A stretch of 64,000 nucleotides of DNA from Craspedostauros australis. Taxonomy: Eukaryota; Bacillariophyta; Bacillariophyceae; Mastogloiales; Achnanthaceae. Shown in pieces: positions 51,855 to 61,628 of this stretch. Within the stretch, counting starts at the first letter, position 1. Each line of letters begins with the position of its first letter. Location: positions 310,001 through 374,000 of the forward strand of contig JAMXDE010000041.1 in the NCBI GenBank assembly GCA_026770025.1, given 5' to 3'. The notes beneath the pieces were generated by a model. It was given only the letters and a program-made list of their open reading frames with translations. It ran no database searches and was not told the origin of the DNA. A program made the position numbers and the translations under genes.

Positions 51855-54800
51855 ATGGCGAAGAAACGACAATCAAAGTCCAAGAGATCGCTGTCGTCGC
51901 TGCCGAAGGGCCTGCCGCAACGCAAGAAGACGGCATCGTCCAACAACGGCAACTTCGCGGACATCAATCCATTCGAAATCACGTCGCGCCAAAAGCGTCC
52001 CAAACATGAAGTCCACAATCGCACCATCTCGAAGCCCAAATCGAAGCAACAGACGTTGGAATCATTGCAAGGCAGACGCACGCAGCTCAAGTCGACGATG
52101 CAGCAATCTCACAACTCCTTCATCGATCGGCGTATCGGACAGTACGACACGGCCATGACGAAGGAGGATCGCATGCTGGCGCGTGTCGTGCGCGAACGGA
52201 TGCGCCGATCCAAGCGCCATACGAAGTATCAGCTCGATGACGCGATGGAATTGACGCATAAAGGCCGGCCGTTGTTGCAGCATGCCGACGACTTGGCCGA
52301 GGACGACGATGAGGATCCCAAAGATAAGGGATACCTCGCCGCCATCGATACCGAATTGCATTTCGGTGGTTTCCAAACGAAACCGGCCGACGTCAATCCC
52401 TACGGCTCCGCCGGCATGATGTCGACCGACCTGTCCAACGTCTACTCGCAGCGCAAGACGGAATTGGACGATATCGTCGCGCGCCGCAAGATGCGCAAAT
52501 TGGAAAAGAGCCAGAACAAGGAAACGCAGATCGATGTCGTCGAGAAGATGGACGAGCAGTTTGCCGAATTGAGCGAGCTGCTGCAGTATCGCGACAATGC
52601 CAACCTCAAGCAGGAGAACGCGCTGTTCCAGCAGGAGCACGAAGAGATGATGGACTGGGGACGCGAGATGAATGCCATGATGACCAAGCCCAAGCGCAAG
52701 GCGACGGATCGCACCAAGACGCCCGAGGAGATCGCAAAGGATGAAGCCGAGCGGTTGCAGGAGCTGGAGACGAAGCGGTTGGCGCGTATGAACGGGGACT
52801 TTCAAGATGACGACCTGTCGGATATATCCGTCAATGAGGTCCGGAAGAGGAGGAAGAAGAAGGAGCGCAGGCAGGCCAGTGGCAATGCTCGGAATCCAGA
52901 CGAATTGAGCGATTCGGAAGATGACGATGACGATGGAGCCGACAAACTGGAGGCACGATTCACGGCCGATGGTTTGGTGTACGTCAATCGCAATGGCGAA
53001 GTCGTCAAGACCTTGGCGGAGGAACGAAAATCCACCAAGACCAATATATATGGCAGCGACGACGATAACGATGATGCGATTGGCGATCTTGGCAAGGGAA
53101 GGACTGATGCGCAAGATAGTGGCAGCGACGACGACGACGACGATGATGATTCCGCGTCCGACTCTGTTTCCAACGTCAAACACCCCTTGGCAGCCGGCGT
53201 CCGTGTCAAGGCCAACTACCATGCCGATGAACAGTTTGATGGACACAAGGCTTGGTACGATGGAACCATCGCTCACGTGCACATCCAAAAAGACGGTTCC
53301 GTGCTGTACGATGTCGACTACGAAGATGGAGATTTCGAAAACGGAATCAAGCCACACCACATCAAACTGCGCGAAGCCACGCAAGATGAAAAGTTGAACG
53401 AGGATGCCACCAAACTCAAATTGGAAGTCCTTCAAATGAAACAACGCAAGGCCAAAGAGCAAGCAAGGTACGTTCGCTTGTATGCACACCGGCATTCAGT
53501 TGCTGCGGCTTCGTTTGGACTGTGAATACAGCAATGCACTGTACTGCATCATGCATAACATGTGTGGTACTACTCCACAAAACACACACTGCACGGATCA
53601 AACATACACACACAAATGTCGCACGAACTGGAGAAGATGGGATTTCCGATTCCACCTTCTCTCTTCCATGCTCTGTGTTCATGAAATATGTTCAAGGCGT
53701 TTTGCATTTGGCATATCTTTTCATTCGACGCGTGATGTGATCCACACAACAACCAAACCAATGTCACATAGTACTCTTCAGGACGATATCCTATCGCCTT
53801 CACCCTGATTGGTCTCCTTGACAATGACACTCTTTCACCTCCAGACAGCAAAGTGATTGCATTGCCGCTGCATCAACCGAGCTTTATCAGAAAGTACGTA
53901 CCCGACTCACGTTCCTCCTCTTCTCCACTTTGCTCGGTTCTATCTGACCTTGTGTTGCACTAAATTCTATTGCGCGTTGCTCTATCCAGATCGTCGATGC
54001 CGTTCGTGTTCGAGGCTCCCACAACCCTCGATGCACTGCATGACTTGATTGGCCGATATGCCGAGACGGGAGAAGATGCATCGACCATCATCCAACGTAT
54101 CCATGCCGCCAACTCGGTCCGCCTCGACCATCGCAACACGGAAAAGATGCAAAACTATTACGACGTGCTGCTGCGTCGATTCATCGCGGTCGGCGATGCC
54201 ATCTGCGAGCATGGCAATGGCGGGGAGGAGCTCGCCCGGTACCAGCAACTCGATGCCATCACCAAGGTCATGTACGACATGGCGCAGGATGCACCAGAAA
54301 GTGCCGGCGCGGTATGGAACCGACGTTTGGGCATCTTTCAGAACGCCCACGCCAAGCGCCTGCGTGACGCCGAGTTCATCCGCAAGACGGAAAATGAAGA
54401 GCTCACGGCGTGGCCATCGACGGGATCCATCTTCCTCCTGCGCGCCATGGGACACATCTTCCCCGTCACGGATCTGCGACATCACGTCGTGACGCCAGCC
54501 ATACTGCTACTGGGGCACATGGTGTCGCACACGCCAATCCTGTCCCTCTATGACCTGGTCATGGGCATCATGTGCGCGGGCCTTCAGTTGGAGTACACCA
54601 AGCAGGCCAAACGCGTGCCGACGGAAGCGCTGGCCTTCCTAGTTTCCGTCCTGCGGTTGTTCGCGAAGAATCCAGGCAATCTGTCGGTTCCCAGCTTGAA
54701 CGTGGCGAAGGGTCTGCCGTCGTTCCAAAAACTGTCGCTGCGACTGTCGAGGTGGACGAAGGAAAATCAAAAAGATGCCACCACGGTACCGAAGCTCAGC

Positions 54801-55475
54801 CTGGAACGATCCAAGATCATTGCCAACGATGACGATACAATGTGGGTCGCAGTCTTCGTCACCTCGTTGGATCTGATGCAGCAAACCATCGCGACTTTGG
54901 GAAACGCCTTGGCTTTGGATTCCATCCAGGAGCTGTTCAGCGAAGCCAGCGAGACCATCCTCCTCATGACGAAGACGAAACTCGTGGCCGGCCCCGTGCG
55001 ACAGCGCCTCGAGACCTTGGCCACCGCCATCGCGCAGCACTGCCGATCGCAGCGCGCACCGTTGATGCGCCGCCCTGGTGCCACCTTCCAGGACACCATC
55101 ATCAAGAGCCTGGCGCCGCGCATGGAAGATCCCACGCGGTACTCCATGTCCAAGGACAAGGGCAAGAAGGCCATCCAGATCGCCATCGATCGCACGCGAC
55201 GTGAATTCAAGCGCGAGCACAAGGCCATCTCACGCGAGCTACGCATGGATGCCGCATTCATCGAATCGGAACGTCGTTCCGAAACGAACAAGCGCGATGC
55301 GCGAGCCAAGGCCAAGCGCAACAAGAACTATTCGTGGTTGGAAGGCGAGCAGGCGGCAATGAACCAGCAGGTCCGAGAAGGCGGTGGGCTGCTGACGGGT
55401 GGCGGTACCGGTGTTGCCCGGGCCAAGGCGAAGACAGGACAGATGGGCATCAAGAAAGGTGGGAAGATGCGATAG
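51855..55475 (+). CDS. NOP14: NOP14 (18S rRNA processing factor), three exons, with inserted Tudor-like domain
   Basis: NOP14 is an essential nucleolar SSU-processome component needed for 18S rRNA maturation. Exons are 51855-53467, 53849-53893 and 53990-55475 (1,047 residues). The joins use GTACGT donors and keep one frame, giving SFIRKSSMPFVFEAP across the last junction. The N-terminal part has the NOP14 hallmarks NPFEI, DRRIGQYD and ELTHKGRPL, followed by LEKMDEQF-type helices and acidic runs. The C-terminal part has PFVFEAPTTLDALHDLI, TPAILLLGHMVSHTP and FKREHKAISRELRMD. Residues about 443-505 (HPLAAGVRVKANY to DFENGIKPHHIKL) form a Tudor/Agenet-like barrel that typical NOP14 proteins lack. 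Published gene models could well split this locus in two; I think it is one gene. Confidence 0.88.
53468..53989 (+). other. Two introns of NOP14 flanking a 45-bp micro-exon
   Basis: Intron 1 is 53468-53848 (GTACGT to ACAG) and intron 2 is 53894-53989 (GTACGT to CCAG). The micro-exon 53849-53893 supplies KVIALPLHQPSFIRK. The phases (2 then 1 nt, then 2 then 1 nt) match exactly. A nearby alternative acceptor at 53843-53844 would break the frame. Confidence 0.75.
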
Positions 55476-56046
55476 AATTAACATTTTGCATTGCAATGAT
55501 GTGCAATGATGTTCTAGGATCACTCCTTCAATAACTTCTGCTCACACATTACACAACATTAGAGCACCAGTTGCACATAGTAACTTCGAGGTTTGCGAAA
55601 TCAAGGTTTGCATGTTGATCTTTCTGTCTATTTCCAAAGTTGGAGCCTCTCCATGATGATACGAAAGTTGGGTCGAATGTATCATAATGGATCATAGTCG
55701 TACCCGACGACTGACAGCAAACGCCAAAATAACGGGAAGATTGCGTTTGGATCTTTTCGGTTTTGGATCGTGTTTTCTCTTGTCACCACACACTGCGCTC
55801 GCAAAAAGCGAGGACGTTGTGGCGATCCTTGTTGTTGGTTTGGCGCTCACATCGCAAAAGGTCTGTGTGTGGGAGTCCGTGATGTCTTGTGCCTCTCCGT
55901 TCACATAAAATCCTTCTGTCCCACTCCACTCCATTGCACCCAACAACACACAACCCAATCCAATTCAACCATCACCATTCGTTGTCTGTCTCATCAATCA
56001 CTCCGTTCAATCATCGATTCGAGACTCAGCGGTTTGAGCATCCCCA
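55476..56046. other. Intergenic, no gene seen
   Basis: A 571-bp spacer between the stop of NOP14 and the start of the SDR gene, both on the plus strand. It contains two short overlapping copies of gcaatgatgt just after the NOP14 stop. The ORFs are shadows. Confidence 0.5.
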
Positions 56047-57228
56047 ATGGTTGCCCGATCGGAGCGTGGATCCTTGACCCTTCTCATCGGCATCGCGTTG
56101 GCCACCGGCATTATCTTCATCAGCCAGCTGGATCCGCGCGCAACAACAGTTGAAGCTTGGTCGCCTTCCCTCAGTCCAAGCCGCAAGTTCCATCAAAGCA
56201 AGTTTCGTTTCACAGAGTACTCATACCACCACCACCAGTCCAGCTCGTCGTTGAGACCGACTTTGTCACCAACAGCGCCTTTTTCTTCCGCTGCCTCCCT
56301 AACTGCCACGTCTGAGAACGCGGAACAAATTGACGCGACAATGAACTGCGCCGATAAGACCCTCGAGGTCTTCGATGGATCATCGATCCTGCTGACCGGC
56401 GCCACGGGTGGTCTTGGAAAGGCGTTGGCATCGAAGCTCATCCTTTGCAATCCCAAGCACCTCGTTCTGTCGGGACGCAATGCGGCGGCGTTGGACCAGC
56501 TCAAAGCAGATTTGTCCAGCACATCATCATCATCTTCAGCCACCACCACAATTCACACGATCACCTGCGATCTTTCGGATCCAACGGACGTGGAGAAGAT
56601 GGGAAAGAAGGCGCTCGATGCCTGCCAAGGCACGATCAACGTCCTCATCAACAACGGCGGCGTATCCAGCAGATCCAACTTCGTCGACACCACCATCGAC
56701 GTCGATCAGAAGGTCATGCAAATCAACTTCCTGGCCGGCGCCGCGCTGTCCAAGATCGTCACGCCGGGCATGATCCAGCAGCCGCCGCAATCGACGGCCA
56801 AGATCCTTTGGATATCGAGCGTGCAAGGCAAGGTCGGCATCCCATCGCGCACGAGCTACGCGGCCTCCAAGTTCGCCGTGCAAGGATACTGCGAGAGCCT
56901 GCGAGCCGAGCTGTCCGCATCGCACGTCGACGTCCACGTCGCAAGCCCCGGATACATCCGCACCAACCTAAGTCTCAACGCCGTCACGGGCGACGGATCG
57001 TCGTACGGCAAGATGGATGACACGACCGCCAACGGCGCGGATCCCCACGATGTGGCCGTCGAGATCCTGGACAAAGTGGCGGCCGGCAATGCGGATTTCA
57101 TCGTCGCTTCCAGCACCAGTGCGATCGCCGCGATCTGGTTGCGATTGCTGTGTCCCGGAGTTCTGCGGTCGCTGTTGGACAAGCGGTTCGTCAAAGCGGA
57201 GAAGGCGAAGAAATCCAAGACGGACTGA
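56047..57228 (+). CDS. Membrane-anchored short-chain dehydrogenase/reductase (DHRS7-like)
   Basis: A 393-residue NAD(P)-dependent oxidoreductase. An N-terminal hydrophobic segment (LTLLIGIALATGIIFISQL) is a signal anchor or ER leader, followed by about 70 Ser-rich residues. The Rossmann domain has the cofactor loop TGATGGLGKAL, the NNGGVSS motif (NNAG in most relatives), the Ser of ISSVQGKVG and the catalytic YAASK. A PGYIRTNLS substrate loop follows. A second hydrophobic patch, SAIAAIWLRLLCPGVL, sits near the C-terminus. The domain order and PGYIRT loop fit the DHRS7/DHRS7B group, but the substrate cannot be told. No introns are seen. Confidence 0.88.
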   Translation: MVARSERGSLTLLIGIALATGIIFISQLDPRATTVEAWSPSLSPSRKFHQSKFRFTEYSYHHHQSSSSLRPTLSPTAPFSSAASLTATSENAEQIDATMNCADKTLEVFDGSSILLTGATGGLGKALASKLILCNPKHLVLSGRNAAALDQLKADLSSTSSSSSATTTIHTITCDLSDPTDVEKMGKKALDACQGTINVLINNGGVSSRSNFVDTTIDVDQKVMQINFLAGAALSKIVTPGMIQQPPQSTAKILWISSVQGKVGIPSRTSYAASKFAVQGYCESLRAELSASHVDVHVASPGYIRTNLSLNAVTGDGSSYGKMDDTTANGADPHDVAVEILDKVAAGNADFIVASSTSAIAAIWLRLLCPGVLRSLLDKRFVKAEKAKKSKTD

Positions 57229-57807
57229 GCGAGGGCGACGGCTATGCTCGTCGTAAGGTATGTTCTCTATATTTGGCACACATGATGGAGAGAGACGTGC
57301 GAACGCCGATCTACCATTGGGCGGATGGAATGAACAGTGATCGTCTGCTCTCATGTTGGGCATCCACCGGCCATGACGACATCGAGATGCAAAATGATGA
57401 AGCAAGAGCAAGCGTAGGCGGAAGCGCAAAAGAAGAGGTAGCCGCCACTTGCAGCCGGATGGTCGCAATCACCTCCGTCTTATTCTATCTAGCTTTTTGG
57501 TCTTACCATTTGTCTTCAGACCCGGTCATGTTCCGATTCGCGCTTCGTCCTTGGCAATGAGGCTTTTTCCACCAAAGAAGAGAAACAGTGAGAAGGACAC
57601 CGGTGGAGGCGCACAAAGTCCTCCAAGGCTCTGCGCAATGCGGAATCTCACAGCGCACGTTTCTGGTTGTCATCGGTACCTTCCAATGTCATCTCACAAC
57701 TCGGCCGCTGCAACATCTTCGTCACTTGCGCAACGCCTCATCTCATTGCGACTGCCATCGTCATCGTCAACACCACCATCCAGGAGAGACCGCTCGCAAC
57801 CACCGCC
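57229..57807. other. Upstream region of the ABA4-like gene
   Basis: The ABA4-like frame stays open upstream to 57667 without an ATG, so an upstream exon carrying a targeting leader is possible but not demonstrated. No independent gene is seen. Confidence 0.4.
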
Positions 57808-58383
57808 ATGTCCAAGATCCAAGAATTCACGGCCACGTCCTACAAGGATGAGCTGATGCCATACAAATTGCTCTTCAACCTCGATGCCGACGATGTCTTT
57901 CTCTACCTTCAGGTCCTCCTGTTCGGTTGGCTGGCGATCATGCTCGTCCCGCGCTTCAAGTACACCACACACGTCGTGCTGAGCCTCGTGCTGTCAACAT
58001 GTATCGTCTACGCATTGACGGCAATCTCCGTCCTTGTCTTCCCCGCCGACGGGCACAACACCAAGCTGGATTTCAGCTCGCTGGACGGCATCGTCAAGAT
58101 GTTCGAAGATCCCAACGCCGTCATGGTGGGATGGCTCCATTACGCCGGCTTCGATCTGATGATCGCGTGGGTGATCACCATGGATTCCATCGTGAACTGC
58201 GGCGTCTCCCAATGGTTTCATTACACGGTGATGCTGCCCATCCTAGTGTGTGCCTTGATGATGCCACCATTGGGTTTCGCGGTGTACGTCTTTGTGCGTT
58301 TGGTTTTCTTGAATTCAAACATCGAATTTGACAATTCCGGTGGATACCGACCAATCGAAACTGGGAAACAGTCCTCTGAGTGA
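57808..58383 (+). CDS. ABA4/DUF4281-like membrane protein
   Basis: A 191-residue protein from the ATG at 57808 with four predicted membrane helices: LYLQVLLFGWLAIMLV, VVLSLVLSTCIVYALTAI, WLHYAGFDLMIAWVI and LPILVCALMMPPLGFAVYVF. The order matches DUF4281, including the FEDPNAVMVGWLHYAGFDL signature. In plants the family member ABA4 is needed in plastid membranes to make neoxanthin from violaxanthin; bacterial and algal relatives also occur. A xanthophyll role is therefore plausible but inferred. No plastid leader is visible at this start, so an upstream exon may be missing. Identification is by pattern recognition, not by search. Confidence 0.75.
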   Translation: MSKIQEFTATSYKDELMPYKLLFNLDADDVFLYLQVLLFGWLAIMLVPRFKYTTHVVLSLVLSTCIVYALTAISVLVFPADGHNTKLDFSSLDGIVKMFEDPNAVMVGWLHYAGFDLMIAWVITMDSIVNCGVSQWFHYTVMLPILVCALMMPPLGFAVYVFVRLVFLNSNIEFDNSGGYRPIETGKQSSE

Positions 58384-58755
58384 CGGTGAGCGAAGAATCC
58401 CACCCGTCTCACCTGCTGTTGGAAGAATACGGCATATGGGAGATCCGCCGAGCGAGTTAATGGTCAGTGTACGTCCGCAACGGAAAGCTCGCTAACGCAG
58501 CACTTGAATGTAAGAGAGAGAGAAGGAGACGTGGACTCGCATTTTCATGGTCGATACTATTAACGCTGCCGGGAACATTTTCCCTTTCTCCTCTCTCCAA
58601 TCGGCATCATCAACAACTCAGCCAAAAACTTCTGCCCAATCAATACCGTCCACCTTTGTTCGAAGAGCTGTCCAAGCGATGTGAAGACACAAAAACTAGC
58701 ATGCGAAAATGAAAAATACTATTTCGCTCCACTGTACAATGCGCGTCATTCCTCT
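58384..58755. other. Intergenic, no gene seen
   Basis: A short spacer between convergent genes with no recognisable element. A purine-rich gagagagaagga tract lies near 58517. Confidence 0.4.
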
Positions 58756-59560
58756 TTAATTCTGCGCCGCAGGCATGCCATTGACCCAAAGTCCTTGATC
58801 ATGAAAACAGTTCCGTCGTTGTTGACGTACGTTCCATCCCATGCATCTCGCCTTGCGCCCGATCGCCGTTGTGGTATGAAGCATCGGACCACTGCAAGTC
58901 ACGGCGACCGTTGCTTTTATCGTTCTCCCATTGTCCTTCATGGTCCGTGCTGCTGTTCTTGTCAAAGTAGAACGTGCCAAACCCATTTTGTTTTCCTCTC
59001 ACGAAGAGCCCGAGGTATCGAGTGCCATTGGCATGCCACAATGATCCTTTCTTCATCGCATTGTGACGGTACATGCCATGAGAGACACGTCCATTGCGGA
59101 AGCGGTGTTGACCTATGCCGTGCTTCTTGTTATTCTCAAACCCACTCTCGTCCTGATCGCCGAAGGAATAGACGAGACCGCCGACTCCATGGAACATGCC
59201 CTGCTTCCAATCTCCGGTGTAGGCTTCGTACATGTTGTAAGTGTCATCTAGAAGATGATCGATACTGCCGCGGTATACCATCGTGCCGTTTCCGTCTCGT
59301 TTCCGCGCGTCTGGGTAAAGCCTGCCACAGTACCGGCCATCCCTACCGGCGGAATCAGATTCTGAATGTTTGCATCCTCCACTTGGTTGATGGCGCCGTC
59401 TCTCCAAAGGCTGGAGGTTGGACGCACTGTTGTTCCCGTGACGATGATGGTCTTTCCTCATTGAATGCACACAAAGAGATCTCAACTTTGTACGTTCCTT
59501 TGTGGCTGAACGTGTTGGCATACGGTGGTCTTGATGCTGGCGCTGGTATTCGTGCGGACG
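58756..59560 (-). pseudogene. Degenerate MORN-repeat protein gene
   Basis: About six MORN-type repeats can be read on the minus strand: GRYCGRLYPDA with GNGTMVY, YTGDWKQGMFHGVGGLVY, NKKHGIGQHRFRNGR, GTRYLGLFVRGKQNGFGTFYF and EGQWENDKSNGR. MORN repeats form beta-hairpin arrays, often at membranes. The expected G-Y-G positions are often lost. Near 58800 the frame fails: continuation needs a one-base shift to reach HDQGLWVNGMPAAQN and the stop. The region upstream in the same frame (to 60010) lacks sensible composition. Either this is a decayed gene or the consensus has an indel error. Confidence 0.55.
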
Positions 59561-60010
59561 ATGACACGTCCTGCGTGTAGATGCCGACTCGGATGCAGAG
59601 CCACTCAAGCGCACGGCTGTGGTGCGGCTGCTGCCTTTGTGCTGTGCGATTGTAAAACCATTTGCCATCCCATTAGCAGTTGTTATCTGCGTCATCTGGT
59701 TCGTTTGGGAAGATGGTATGCTCGACCGAGGCAGCGGTAGATGTCGCTGAGGGTGGCTTCCGTTGCCACGCGAAGCTCGAGGAAGCTCTGTCATTCTGTG
59801 TCCGTGATTCTCATTGAGAATAGAGGCTGCATCCGGCATGCGAGTTGCCTTGACCCTGGCTGCAGCTCCATGGCCAGTCATCATCAGACCTTTGAGCGTG
59901 GATGCGAGGCTGATGCCCGAGGTTCGTCTTGTCCATAATAGGTGATCGCTGTTACATTGTGTTCCGTTTTGGCCGCACCATTTCAAAGGTTTGCGGCCTG
60001 GCACCGCCAT

Positions 60011-61628
60011 CGATGGATGTGCCGTTGTTGTTGGTAGGTGATGGAAGTTTCACTGACGCGTGTTGCAGGTCACCCCCGCCCACAGCGTCGGAAGTGAACG
60101 CAAAACACATGGCTGGCAGCGCGCGTTCTTTCGCAGTCCAATGCCATCGCCTTCTTTTTCTGATGTCTTCTGCTCGCAGTGTTTCTGTTGTTGGGCGCGC
60201 AACAAATCCTGGGCTTGCTACAGCTCATCTAACAAGTGTTCGGTTCAGTTATCCTTCTGTTTGATTGTGTTTAGTCGTGGCGCCACGGACATTGTCGAAC
60301 GAGCTGCAGATTGCAGCTCCGTGGCTCATCGCAATGGGTGTGGCGGTTGTCGCTGTGCAGAGGACGATGAAGGCGGAGAGGGCGATGATGCTGGCCCTTG
60401 GATCGGGAACAGGGATCAGAACAGAAAATATCTTTGCTCTTCTTGAGAACCAAGGAGCCCTTTTGGGGAAGTTCGTTGCGCGAAGTGCCAAGTAAAACGA
60501 TCCGGCAGTGAACATTGGCGATGGTTGTGGCGATGAGTTGCCTGTTGGTGAGAGGGATGATGCAAACAACCACAACAAGCGAGGACGAGATGTCGCCGAA
60601 ACCTCCCAACCAGGGCTCCGCACAGAACATGTCACGTTCCTGGACGCCACCGCACACAGAGAGAACGGACCCATGCTGCAACTTGCGCAAGGCAATAAAT
60701 ACGAGACCTTCCTCGGACTCTGGCGTCGCAAGGTCTGGAGTTCCGGCCTCGATGTTCGTCGATCTGGCCCCAACAGGCGTAGAGTACGACCCAGGGCACT
60801 TCGCGATCTTTTCGCAGCATCGCGACATTCGCTTCATCGCTGATAATAGTTCGGAAGTAACCATGCCCTTGCAACCTCGGACTGTCCTTTCGCTGACAGT
60901 TCGCTTCGCCCAAAGTTCTTCTCCCTTTGCATAAAAGATGAGACCATAGCGCATGAGCAGATCAGCACGTATCTTCTTCAGGCCTTTTGCATCAAGCAGC
61001 TCGTACACATAGCCCCTCCTTCGGCTAATCGTGGACGAAGAAAGAGAAGAATGGCGAAGAGAGCAAACAACTATTGACGTGCACGAGTGCGATCAAGGAT
61101 TTGCATCTCTCCCAGATCCTTGTTGGCGAGAAAGAGCGATGAATGGGCGATGACACTGCGTGGATGGAGCAGGCTGCAAGGATCGGTTCGTCGTTTTCCT
61201 GTCATGCCCTGCACTATTCCGATGAGTTGCGAGTGTGGTGCTTGAAGAGTACAGATCCCCATGAATTGGATTGATGACGAATACTGTGCCAGTGGTATGC
61301 AAAACACTCAACGGATGCTAACACATTGTAACGTCCAAGCAACGTCTTTGCATAGATGCAGCTATTATTATATATACGTCCGTTTGACGCTGATGTGCGT
61401 TGAGATCAGCAGGAGCGAGGTGCCACAAACGGGTACTCTCTGCGGGATAAAAGCAGACAGTGCTTGGTCTTGGCGAGTCGCAACCACAAAATGGGAGAAT
61501 AGGGACACCCAAGAAGGGACTGGAGACTCATCGACACTGTGCCATACGAACCCTCTCCATCGGGCCATTCCATTCATCAATCTGTCCACCAACCACTCCG
61601 CCAAACAATTCGAGAACTCCGTCGGACC
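60011..61628. other. Poorly resolved region, possible minus-strand ORF
   Basis: A minus-strand ORF at 60271-61008 (245 codons, starting MYELLDAKGLKKIRADLL) has protein-like composition in its first 140 residues and then turns into low-quality sequence. It has no recognisable domain and could be the start of a broken or spliced gene. Otherwise nothing is seen until the ATG at 61629. Confidence 0.25.
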
